64,000 bases of DNA from contig CM057228.1 in the NCBI GenBank assembly GCA_029891385.1, positions 53,593,783 to 53,657,782 on the forward strand, given 5' to 3'. The notes under the pieces are model-generated. The model was not told the DNA's origin. It saw only the letters and a list, made by a program, of their open reading frames with translations, and searched no databases. The stretch comes from Erythroxylum novogranatense. Taxonomy: Eukaryota; Streptophyta; Magnoliopsida; Malpighiales; Erythroxylaceae. The translations under genes and the position numbers were made by a program. This document shows, one piece after another, positions 1 to 10,106 of the stretch. Numbering within the stretch: position 1 is the stretch's first letter; each line of letters opens with the position of its first letter.

Positions 1-99
1 AAAGTTGTAGGTATTTCTTTTATCTTTCCAACGATATATAGTACAAAATTTTTGGACTTCTAGGAAGAAAGTTATGGCCCTATAAAGGAAGATGTATCA

Positions 100-430
100 T
101 TTGTCTTTTCGCTTCCTCTATGTTTTGTATATTCTATGTTTTGCTTCTTCTGTGTTTTGTTTCTTCTGCCTTTTGCTTCTTCTGTGTTTTGCTTTTTCTG
201 CCTTTTTGCTTCTTTTGTGATGGCGTCATCTTTTTCTGTGTTTCTTCTGTGATGACATCATCTTCTTCTGTGTTTCTTCTATGATGACGTCATCTTCTTC
301 TATGTTTTGCTTTTTTTGTGTTTTACTTCTTCTGTGATGACGCCATCTTCTTATGTGTTTTGCTTCTTTTGCCTTTTTGTTTCTTCTGTGATGGCGTCAT
401 CTTCTTCTATGTTTTGTTTCTTCTATTTTT
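100..430 (+). repeat. Pyrimidine-rich microsatellite with TGACGTCA-like sites
   Basis: Imperfect repeats of TTCTTCTGTGTTTTGC alternate with the phrase TGATGACGTCATC and close variants. A perfect TGACGTCA is at 285-292. One-base variants are at about 219-228, 338-345 and 392-399, and a looser one near 254-261. A second expansion of the same pyrimidine-rich sequence, with fewer ACGT cores, is at about 1765-2030. TGACG/ACGT-core palindromes are typical bZIP binding sites in plants; a role here is inference. Confidence 0.6.
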
Positions 431-454
431 TCACCTGGCCTATCTTCTGTTCCA

Positions 455-2550
455 TTTTAGACTCTTCAGAAGATAGAATCTGTCTTTTAGGTCTTCATGA
501 AAGTTGTAGATATTAAAGTCCTCTTTCGAACCATATAAATAACACCTTAATCTGATATCTTTAGGGAAAGTTATAGCAATTTTCTCACTTCTTATGTCTT
601 TTTCCACTTCTATCTTTTTTCATTAGTCTGCTTTGTACCTATCTTTTGTTCCATTTTAGACCCTATAGAAGATACAATCTATCTTTAAGGTCTGTATGAA
701 AGTTTTATATCTTGAAGTCCTTTTTTGAACCATATAAAGAACACCCAAATCTAATAGCTTTAGGGAAAGTTATAGCAATTTTTCCATTTCTTCTGTCTTT
801 TTCATTAGTCTACTTTGTACCTATCTTCTATTCCATTTTAGACCCTTTAAAAGATAGAATCTATCTTCAAGGTCTTCATGAAAGTTGTAGATCTTGAAGT
901 CCTCTTTTGGGCCATATAACGAAAACCCAAATACGATATCTTTAGGGAAAGTTATAGTAATTTTCCCATTTCTTTTGTCTTTTTCCGCTTCTTCTGTCCT
1001 TTTCATTAGTCTGCTTTGTACCTATCTTCTGTTTCATTTTAGACCCTTTAGAAGATAGAATCTATCTTCAAGATCTGCATAAAAGTTGTAGATCTTGAAG
1101 TTTTATTTCAATCTATATAAAGAACAGCTTAATCCGATATCTTTAGGGAAAGTTATAGGAATTTTCCCAGTTCTTCTGTCTTTTTCTACTTCTTCTGTCT
1201 TTTTCATTTGTCTGCTTTGTATCTATCTTCTATTCCATTTTAGACCCTTCAAAAAATAGAATCTATCTTTAAGATCTTCATGAAAGTTGTATATCTTGAA
1301 GTCTTCTTTTGAACCATATAAAGAAAACTCAAATATGATATCTTTAGGGAAAGTTATAGTAATTTTCCCATTTCTTTTGTCTTTTTTCGCTTCTTCTGTC
1401 TTTTTCATTAGTCTGCTTTGTACTTATCTTCTGTTTCATACCCTTCAGAAGATAGAATCTATCTTCAAGATCTTCATGAAAGTTGTAGATCTTGAAGTTT
1501 TATTTCAATCTATATAAAGAACAACTTAATCCGATATCTTTAGGGAAAGTTATAGGAATTTTCCCAGTTCTTCTGTCTTTTTCTACTTCTTCTGTCTTTT
1601 TCATTAGTCTGCTTTGTACTTATCTTCTATTCCATTTTAGACCCTTCAAAAAATAGATTCTATCTTCAAAATCTTCATGAAAGTTATAGATCTTGAAGTC
1701 CACTTTTGAACCATATAAAGAACACCCAAATCTGATATTCGTAGGGAAAGTTATAGCAATTTTCCCACTTTTTCTGTGTTTTGCTTCTACTGTGTTTTGC
1801 TTCTTCTGCGTTTTACTTCTTTTGTAATAACGTCATCTTCTTCTGTGTTTCTTCTGTGATGAAATCATCTTCTTCTGTGTTTTGCTTCTTCTATGTTTTA
1901 CTTCTTCTGTGTTTTGCTATCTTCTGTCTTTTTGCTTCTTTTATCTTTTCGCTTCTTCTGTATTTTGCTATCGTCTGTGTTTTACTTCTTTTGTCTTTTG
2001 TTTCTTCTGTCTTTTGCTATATTCTGGTTTATTTTCGACCCTCCAAATGATAGAATCTATATTTAAGGTCTTCATAAAAGTTGTATATCGTGAAGTCCTC
2101 TTTCGAACCATATAAAGAATATCTTAATCCAATATCTGTAGGGAAAGTTATAGCAATTTTCCCACTTCTTCTGTCTTTTTCTATTCTTCTGCTTTTTCAT
2201 TTGACTTCATCTGTACCTATCTTCTTTTCCATTTTTGACCCTTCATAAGATAGAATCTATCTTCTAGATCTTCATTAAAGTTGTATATCTTGAAGTCTTA
2301 TTTAAAACCATATGAAAAACATCTTAATCGGATATCTTTAGGGAAAGTTATAACAATTTTTCCACTTCTTCTGTCTTCTTCCATTTTTCTGTTTTTTCCT
2401 TTGGCTTCGTCTAATCCTATTGTCTGGTCCATTTTAACCATTCAGATGATAAAATCTGATCTCAAGGTCTTTTTAAAAGTTGTAGATCTCAAAGTTATAT
2501 TTGAAATCATCCTAAGATGATCATAATCCAACATCTCTAGTGAAAGTTAT
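455..2550 (+). repeat. ~200-bp tandem repeat array
   Basis: A unit of about 200 bp recurs, marked by the phrase TAGGGAAAGTTATAG near 562, 761, 943, 1144, 1344, 1541, 1742, 2139 and 2341. Spacing is 182-201 bp, except 1742 to 2139, where a pyrimidine-rich block has expanded. Each unit also has a segment reading roughly GATAGAATCTATCTTCAAGG followed by CTTCATGAAAGTTGTAGATC. Copies differ by scattered substitutions, so the array is not very recent. Short open frames in it recur with the repeat and are not genes. The last copy decays into single-copy-like LTR sequence after about 2550. Confidence 0.85.
1765..2030 (+). repeat. Second pyrimidine-rich expansion inside the tandem array
   Basis: About 200 extra bases of TTCTTCTGTGTTTTGCT-like repeats sit between two 200-bp units, doubling the local spacing to about 397 bp. 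The sequence matches the block at 100-430, including one ACGTCATC core near 1830. Open frames across it are low-complexity (Leu, Phe, Cys, Ser) and not credible as genes. Confidence 0.7.
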
Positions 2551-4000
2551 GTCATTTGTCCTGAGACAAGTTTGATATGACTGAGGACCAAATCTTGTTT
2601 GATTCTTTCGGCCATAATTTTGCTATCCGACCTCCAAATGAAGTGATTCTTGAACCCTCAGATTCCTAACACTTTTGTTTTTACATATACATGAAAGGTT
2701 ATAGATTTTGGTATTGATGTGAGAAAGATGTATTAAATCAAGTAAGGGTATCGATTGGAAGAGTAGGAATTGGATATTTTACTGAACATGCTTCAGTATT
2801 TTGATGATTTTTGGATCAGTAGAGCTCCAAATAAGATGATTCAAGATAAACTAGAGACAAGGAGCTACAAATGATATGAAGAATTTGAAATCTAATTCAA
2901 TTTTTGAGGTATTTAAATTTCGGATAGAAGTTGTGCATAGTATACTGATTTGGACAAGAGCAGTCCAAAAATGTTTGAAGTGTATCTTTCGAATCACTGA
3001 ACCAAATGGATTGATTTTGGTGTCATTGGAAACTTAAGACAAGGGAGAACACTTTTATAGAAGAAAGAGTTATGTCAAAATATTCAAGGGTGCTTTTGAC
3101 AAGACACTTAAGTATAAAAAACATAAGGCATAAATGGAAGGGCAAATGGGACATTTCTCAGTCATTAAGGGCATAATTGGAAGAAGAAGTATTGTCTTGC
3201 TTATAAATGAAGAAGAAAAATGTGAATGGAAGGATAAGCAGAAGAGAAGAAAGAAAATTTAAGAGAGAAAAGAGAGAATGTCATGAAAAAGAGGGAGAAA
3301 TACAAAGAGAAGAAGAGAATGAGAGAAAGAAGAGAAAACAAGCTAGGGTTTTAATTGTGTTAACCTTCAAGAGAGATTTTGGAGTTGTTCAAGAAAGGAA
3401 AAAGGAAGAGGAAGAGAAGAGCTTCTCTTTGAGCTAAAGATCTCTTCAATTGGTGAAGAATCAAGGTAAGACCATTTTGGATCTTTTGAATTTTTGGAAA
3501 GATTTTAGTCCATGGAGTTTAGAAATGCTTGGGTTTAAGCATTCTAGAATCAATTTTAATAATTTTACATTTTGGGATTCTCTATTGGATTCCTATTGAA
3601 TGAAACTTGGTTTGTTTTAGGGAACCAAGAGAATCCTACCCAAGAACAAAGAAAAAGACAACCTTGACTTGGATTTTTGTAAGGAAATGAGGTGGGTAAT
3701 GTATTTATAGTTATTGTGTGATTGGAAAAATTCTTGCCTATGTGTGAATATGTGTTAAATTATTTGAATTTGACTTGTTGAAAATACATGATATCTTTAT
3801 ATAAAATTAAATTGTGATTTTGATCAATGTTATGCCATTGAATTGTATCATGGCATTTTGGTTTGAATGGAAAGAAGAAAGAGCATGAAAAGTATGAAAG
3901 TATAAGAGCATTTTGGTAAAATGATTCTGAGCATGATTATGTGCTTCTGTTTGGACGAGAGTGGAACCATTTTGTTCATCACGTGCACGTTGACAAGAGC

Positions 4001-6115
4001 TGTTGGACCCCGAATTTTTTTTATGATGTCATTAAGCATGAATTATGTTAATTAAGAGTTTATGCCTTAATTTGATTAATTTGGGAGTATTAATGGATAA
4101 TTGAGGTTGATTTGAGTCTAATGTGATTTTAATGAGAATTAAGTTTATGAGGGCATAATGGTCTTGGACTTAGGATTAGAAGAAAGAAAATAGAAAGAGA
4201 AGAGAAAAGAAGAAGAGGAAGCCGTCGGTGGAGGAAGGAGGAGAAGAAAAAGAGAGTTTGTGATTCTAAGAGATTTTTGACAGTTTCGAACCATTTTCGG
4301 GTAAGTTCTTCTTGTGTTAATCTTGTTTTGGTTAGATTTAAACCTAGAGAATGTTGAATGTAGCAGAATCGAAGGATTAGGGTTTTTAGAGCAAAAATGG
4401 TTAGATTTCGTGGGTTGATGTGTTTATAACTGATTTTGAGTTGTTAATGGGTTAGAAATGTAGTTTGAGACTTGATCTAAAGTTCAGATGTGTTGTATTT
4501 GAGTTTGGGAGAGGATTGAAGTTGAAAAATGCAAAAAATCGAGTTTCGGAGTCGTTCTCCAGACCCGCATGTCGCGACGTGCGTATGAACACGTCGCGGC
4601 GTGCGAGAAAGGGAAGCAACCTCGCGACGAATAAATGTTTATTCGCCGCGATGTGCGAAGGCATGGTCTTCGTGCGACGCACACTTGTGTGCACGCCGCG
4701 GCGAGCGCGGGCTGTTTGCCGCAACGAGTGTGGCTTCGTCTCGGCGAACATCCCTTCGTCGCGACGAGCGCCCTGGTTCCAGCAAAGATGAAGTTTGGTA
4801 TTTTGGGTATATCTTTTGCTATAGATGTCCAAATGAGGTGATTTTGGATTCGTTGTGATCTAGAGATAAAGGACTACAAGTTGTATGAAGAAGGAAAGTT
4901 CAGAATTTTGCCTCGAAAGGTTCAGAATTTTAGGAGGAGGTCAAATATAGGCTTTTAGTGCTTTATTTTGGATTTCTAAGCTTGGAATATTTTCTGTGGA
5001 TACTGATTGAATGGAAACTTGGTTGTTTTAGGAAACCAAGCTGACTCGCTTCCATCGCAAGAGGAAGGACATCAGTTAGTCAGAGACTCGAGTGATCTTA
5101 GGTGGGTAATGTACTTATAGTTATTGTGTGACTAGGCAATTTCTTGCCTATGTATGAATATATGTTATATGTTATGTATGTTTAAACATGATAAGTTGAA
5201 TGATTTTGATTTCATATATTTTGAAAGAATCATGGGAATTGATAGAATTGAGTTTTGCTTCTGAGCATGCTATGCCTCAACTTCGGTCATGGCATTTTGA
5301 CTAAATGCAAAGAATGAAAGCATACCATATGATAAAATGATTATGAGCATGATTATGTGCTTTTGTTTAGGCGAGAGTGGAACCATTTCGTTCGTCATGT
5401 GCACGTCGACAAGAGCCTTCTCCCGGCTGCCCGCTTGTGGCCTATGAGATCCGAATGGACTCATTTCATTCAGGTTGTAAACTTCGGTTTCTCCCTTTTG
5501 TTTCCATGGAACCCTCGAGCCATGTGATGTGCATTGCATATTTGAACTATTTGTTATGAAGCATATTTGTGACCTGTTTTGTGAGTCGAATTAATTATGT
5601 TGAATGCATAAATTGTTTAATTAGCATGGGAATGCTTGAATTGATGCTTATATATATAATATATATACGTACATATGCCTGAGTTTGTGCTAGTTACCAA
5701 TGGATATAATTATATTAGCCACTGAGCTGTGTAGCTCAACCCATTATTTTCCTCCTCAAAAGTGCGTAATGTGACGATCTCTCGATCTTCATGAGGCATC
5801 GGAAACTTCAAGCTAGTTAGGAGCTTTCTATTAAGTTCGTATTTTGGTTGGCCCTCCGAGCATTTTATCATGGAGCATATTTCATGTATTGTGGATTGAA
5901 ACTTTATTTTGTAATATGTATGGTTCAAAATACGTGTTTAAATTATTAACTTGATGGCTTATGAAATCGTGATGATTAATTCATGGTTAGAATGTATGTG
6001 TATGAATCGATCTATGTATAAATGTTGGGATCGGGTCTGATAAGTTTGGGCGCCCGTCGCTGGCGTAACCTAAGGGGTTGCCTCGGGAATAGGGATCCGG
6101 GGCCCGGGCCCAACA
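4001..6115 (+). mobile_element. Solo LTR nested in a related LTR (2115 bp)
   Basis: The segment begins TGTTGGACCCCG and ends GGGCCCAACA, a gypsy LTR with TG...CA termini. The flanking 5-bp sequences are AGAGC (3996-4000) and AGGGC (6116-6120), a target duplication with one mismatch. The outer sequence reads through the insertion: 'gtgcacgttgacaagagc' stops at 4000 and 'cttctcccggctgcccgctt' resumes at 6121, and the same phrase is uninterrupted inside this LTR near 5400-5440. No PBS, gag or pol lies between the ends, so it is a solo LTR, presumably left by LTR-LTR recombination. Confidence 0.85.
4560..4790. repeat. CpG-rich block inside the solo LTR
   Basis: A GC-rich island in otherwise AT-rich DNA, built from variants of GTCGCGACGAGCG. 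Similar islands occur in the LTRs at 49895-50115, 52190-52310, 59670-59880 and 62895-62995. Open frames of up to 126 codons exist on both strands because CpG-rich DNA lacks stops, but they have no recognisable domain and I do not call a gene. Confidence 0.7.
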
Positions 6116-6959
6116 AGGGCCTTCTCCCGGCTGCCCGCTTGTGGCATATGAGCTTCGAAAAATGGACTCATTCTATTCATGGGGTAAATTTCAGTTTCCT
6201 CATTTTTTTTCATGGGACCCTCGAGCCGTTTGTTGTTCATTTGCATCTTTAGATTGTCAAGTATGAAGCATAATGAGAGTTATGTGTTTTGAGCTAAATT
6301 TGATGAATGTTTAAATTTCTTGAATAAAGTATAAATGTTAGAATTGCTAAGCATACATATATATATACATATGCTTGACTTTGGTAGATTGTCAATGGCT
6401 ATAAATATATTAGCCACTGAGCTGTGTAGCTCACCCCACGCTGCCCTCTCAGGTGTAAAAAGAGAAGATTAGTGATCCTTGCAAGGCATTGGAACTCCAA
6501 GATAGTTAGAGACTTTTGAAATGAAGTTAGTTTAGGAAATTTTGTAATTTAGAATCATTTTAAGCATAAGCATTCAATTGTATTTTTTTTTATTTTTTTG
6601 TATCTTATATTTTGTAATAAGCCAAAGCGGTGGTTTTTGAAATGTAAAGACGTTTTGAAAACAAGCTTTGTGTTCTGTGATGGGCCCAAGTAATTACTGA
6701 AACTCTGATGTGTTCAATAATGCTTGCATATTTGTGACTGAAAATGTTTTAAATAAATCGGCCCGATTTGATTATCAATTTTTTGCATACTCGTTAATTG
6801 TATATAAAGAAAAAGAAAAAAATTTTGCAATGAGTTTTGACTGTAATTTGTCTCCGAATGCTGGGCTCTGAAAGTGAGGTCCAGCACCTGTGGCCGCTTT
6901 CATTGAACTAGAACTTTTCACATGTCGAATGGGACCAGACGACCAGGATCTAACTTTAA

Positions 6960-9925
6960 TTTCTTTGGGTCATGGTCTTAGTTTGCTCCAGACTCAACCA
7001 TAAATGGGCCTTCGAGCCCAAATTACTTTTCGCCTCCAATAAGGCCAATAGCTAGCCCAATCCCTTATTATCCTAATTCCTATTCCACACATCAACTTAG
7101 TGACTAAGCCCAATAATAATAATAATTTTTCCATATTCAAGCCCAATGCACAATGTCAAATATGTTGGAAGTGGGGCCCCATTATAACCCACTGTCATTT
7201 TAGATACTCTGACCCAAATACACTCGCAGCAACATTTTCTACCATAAATATTCAGCCTACTCCAAATACCTCATAATTTACCTCCAATGCCATTATAAAA
7301 TGGTTGCTTAACACAGTATCTACTCCTTATATGTCCCCTGATTCCTCAAATTGTGGCCTCAATTACATTATATGACGGTTCAAACTAGGCGGTTGTTCGT
7401 AATGGAACTCTTTCTATTTCTTCTATTGGTACCTCTACTCTACCTACTAATTCTCGTTTACTTCAACTTCGTGATGTCTTTGTTGTTCCTCATTTTGCTA
7501 GAAATTTATCATATATTGCTAATATTTTCACTGATAATTCTTATCTTATTGAATTTAATCCTTCTGGTTACATTATGAAGGACCTCAAATCTAAGACCCC
7601 ACTTCTTAAAGGACCCATATACAATAATCTCTATTTGATGAGAGTTCCTTACCATGTCAAGAATCTTGTTGCCTTTGTAGTTTCCTCTACCTCCTTTGAT
7701 CTCTAGCATTAGCCTTTAGGTTATTTGTGCCAATTTATGCTCTTTATATCGTCTAAATTTTTACATATTAAATCCAATGTTATTAATCCCTATATTTCAT
7801 GTCTTCAGGGAAAAAGTATTTTTCTCCCCTTTTCTCACTCCTCTCATATCTCTACCCAACCTTTACAACTTATCCACTATCATATTTGGGAACCTTCACC
7901 ATCTCTCTCCTTTTATGGTTACCATTAAATTATTATTTCTTTTGATGATTTCAGTTGCTTTACCTAGATTTTTCCCTTAGCTCAAAAATCACATGTCCTA
8001 CTCCGTTTTGAAAATTTCAAAACTACCATTGAAAATCTTTTCACCACTACAGTTAAAACTTTTCAATGTGATGGAGCATCTGAACTCATCAAAGAGGCCT
8101 TTGATACCAATCTAACCTCTTACGAGACTACACTTTATATATCATGCCCTTATACTCCCTTACAAAATGGTCTCACTAAACAAAAAATTTGTCATATTAC
8201 TGAAGTAGGACACACTCCTTCATGCATCTCTTCCCAAATTTTTTGGGTTTAAAGCATTTTCCACTACCGTCTACCTTATTAATCTTTTACCCACACCCGT
8301 CCTTCATCACAAATCTCTATATGAAATTCTTTTTCATACTCCACCTTCCATTTCTCATCTTCGTGTTTTTTGGTTATATATTTTCCATTACTAGCCTCTA
8401 CTTGTCCTGAAAAACTTCTTCCCAAATCCTTACTATGCGTCTTCTTTAGTTACTCACCTCACCATAAAGGCTATCGCTGCTTTGACCCTATTACTTCTAA
8501 AATTTACATCTCTCATCATATTTGTTTTCTTGAAAACTACTTTTTTTACTACACATCACCACCCTCCTTCTTGCCATTAACTCCCTTACCCATTTCCTTG
8601 CCTTTGCCACTTTTACCCCTCCCCTCATACACTCCCTTTACCACATCTGACCTATCTACTTCCTTTCAATCTAGATCACACTTGTGTGCCATGAACATTT
8701 TATGATTATGTCACCTTTTCTATCACCCTTCACTCCTTTTAACCCGATCCAACATCCTTTACCCAAGCCAATAAATACTCCCACTTACACCAGGCTATAC
8801 TTGATGAGTTCACTGCTCTTCATCACAATCATATTTGTTCTTTTATTTTCCCTCCACTTCATGAAAACATTGTAGGTTACAAATGGGTTTCCACTTCAAA
8901 TGTAAATTTCATGGCTCTATTAAGCAATACAAATATTGCCTTATTACCATTAAACAATGTGTATTGACTATACTGATACTTTTAGTCCTGTTATTAAACT
9001 CACCACCATCCGTCTCATTCTTACTCTTGCTATCTTCCATAATTGTTTTGTCTGTAAACTTGATGTCAATAATGTGAATCTATATAATCACCTCCAAGAA
9101 CTAGTTTTCATGACTCAACCTCTTGGCTTTATCGATCCTCATTTCCTCACTATGTTTGTTGCATTCACAGTGACCTTCCTCTCTCTAAACATGTTCCTAT
9201 AGTTATACCGCTCACCCTTCCTCTTTCTAAAAACCATGTAATTCCTCTTTTTAATCTTTTTCATATTCTAGTACTATTGGTGCATTTCAATAGTTCTGTA
9301 TTTCTCATCTTGGCATTCAATTTGTAGTTGATAAAGTTTCTCAATTCTTAAATTGTCCTACTGACATTCATTAGTCAACTATTAAAAGAATTTTAAGGTA
9401 TCTTCGTTCCATTACTTCTTCTAGCATTACCTTTAACAAACCATCCTTACTTTCTCTTCAAACATATTATGATGTAGACTAGGAAGGTTGCCCTAATGAT
9501 CATCACTCTACCTCTAGTTATTGCAATTATTTGGGTCCAAATCTCATTTTTTTAGTGTGTAAAGAAATAACTATTTAGTTTTGAAGCTAAATATCATAGC
9601 ATTGCTCTTGTTGTTGTTGAACTTTGATGGTTTACATTACTTTTTGGAGACTTGGTCTATCTCATCTATGCCCTACTCTTTAATGTGATAATCTTGGTGT
9701 CTTCTTCTTAGCTGCAGATCCTATGTCTTATGCTCGCACAAAACATATTGAGATTGACATACATTTTTTTTAATCATTATTTGGTTGCTAAAAAGCTATA
9801 TTTATTTAACTTATTTCATCTTCTAAACAAATTGCAGATATTATGACAAAAGCCTTGTCCTCTTCTCCATTTCATTAACTACCAGATAAGCTTACGATTA
9901 CACCTCCTCATGAGGTTAAAGGGCC
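6960..9925 (+). pseudogene. Decayed Ty1/copia polyprotein
   Basis: Translating all three forward frames gives a broken copia polyprotein. A GAG-pre-integrase stretch lies near 7380-7690 (motif PIYNNLYLMR near 7612). Integrase-like text around 8050-8400 includes YTPLQNG near 8150. The reverse transcriptase start is at 8880-9170 (GYKWVS near 8877, then FSPVIKLTTIRL and the conserved QP-GFIDPH phrase ending about 9140). Ribonuclease H remnants are near 9570-9760 (ARTKHIEID), and the usual C-terminal IADIMTKALSS is near 9834. Stops and frame changes are frequent, so the copy is dead and old. The protease active-site region and gag are not convincingly preserved. No longer single frame is functional. 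Confidence 0.75.
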
Positions 9926-10106
9926 TGATAACACATGTTAATCACATGTGTTTATTCTCAATCTCAACTATATAATTTTCTGTTGTTTTCCTATGTATCA
10001 TCTTTGGGTTTATATATATGATAGTATGTATATAATTTACAAGACAATTATAAATCTTTAAAGATAATGAGAAAGTATACAAACCTTATACATATATTTT
10101 TTACCA
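9926..10106 (+). mobile_element. Possible short 3' LTR of the decayed copia element
   Basis: The copia reading frame ends just before TGATAACACATGTTAATCAC at 9926, a typical position for a 3' LTR start. A TG...CA block of about 181 bp ending near 10106 would fit a short copia LTR. No matching 5' LTR was found upstream, so the right boundary is tentative. Confidence 0.35.

Larger units (their letters stand above)
1..6886 (+). mobile_element. Long LTR, left end outside window, interrupted by a solo LTR
   Basis: This is the right part of a gypsy-type LTR in plus orientation. It ends in a terminus of the type GGTCCAGCA at 6886, resembling the GGTCCAACA terminus of the intact chromovirus LTRs at 52894 and 63595. 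Reading left to right it holds a tandem array, AT-rich blocks shared with the other LTRs, a TATA-like TATAAATG at about 3202, purine-rich leader DNA, and the 'gccactgagctgtgtagctcacc' type block near 6411 that the inner LTR also carries near 5718. It is split at 4000/6116 by a related LTR. No primer binding site follows 6886, so it is either a solo LTR or a 3' LTR. The outer boundaries are inferred. Confidence 0.5.

Noticed and set aside
1..2550. Regular repeats considered as a CRISPR-like array
   Set aside because: Units of about 200 bp, diverged and contiguous, without short identical repeats separated by unique spacers; the context is a plant LTR.
3207..3437. A 76-codon Lys/Glu/Arg-rich frame
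   Set aside because: It lies in the purine-rich leader just downstream of the LTR TATA-like site. Purine-rich DNA produces such charged frames and no homology is recognisable.
4452..4832. Overlapping open frames of 66-126 codons on both strands
   Set aside because: They lie in a CpG-rich LTR block where stop codons are rare. The translations are Arg/Ala-rich, lack any domain, and occur on both strands at once.
7725..8875. Several 60-110-codon hydrophobic frames
   Set aside because: They are off-frame readings of the decayed copia polyprotein; the meaningful residues lie in the other frames.
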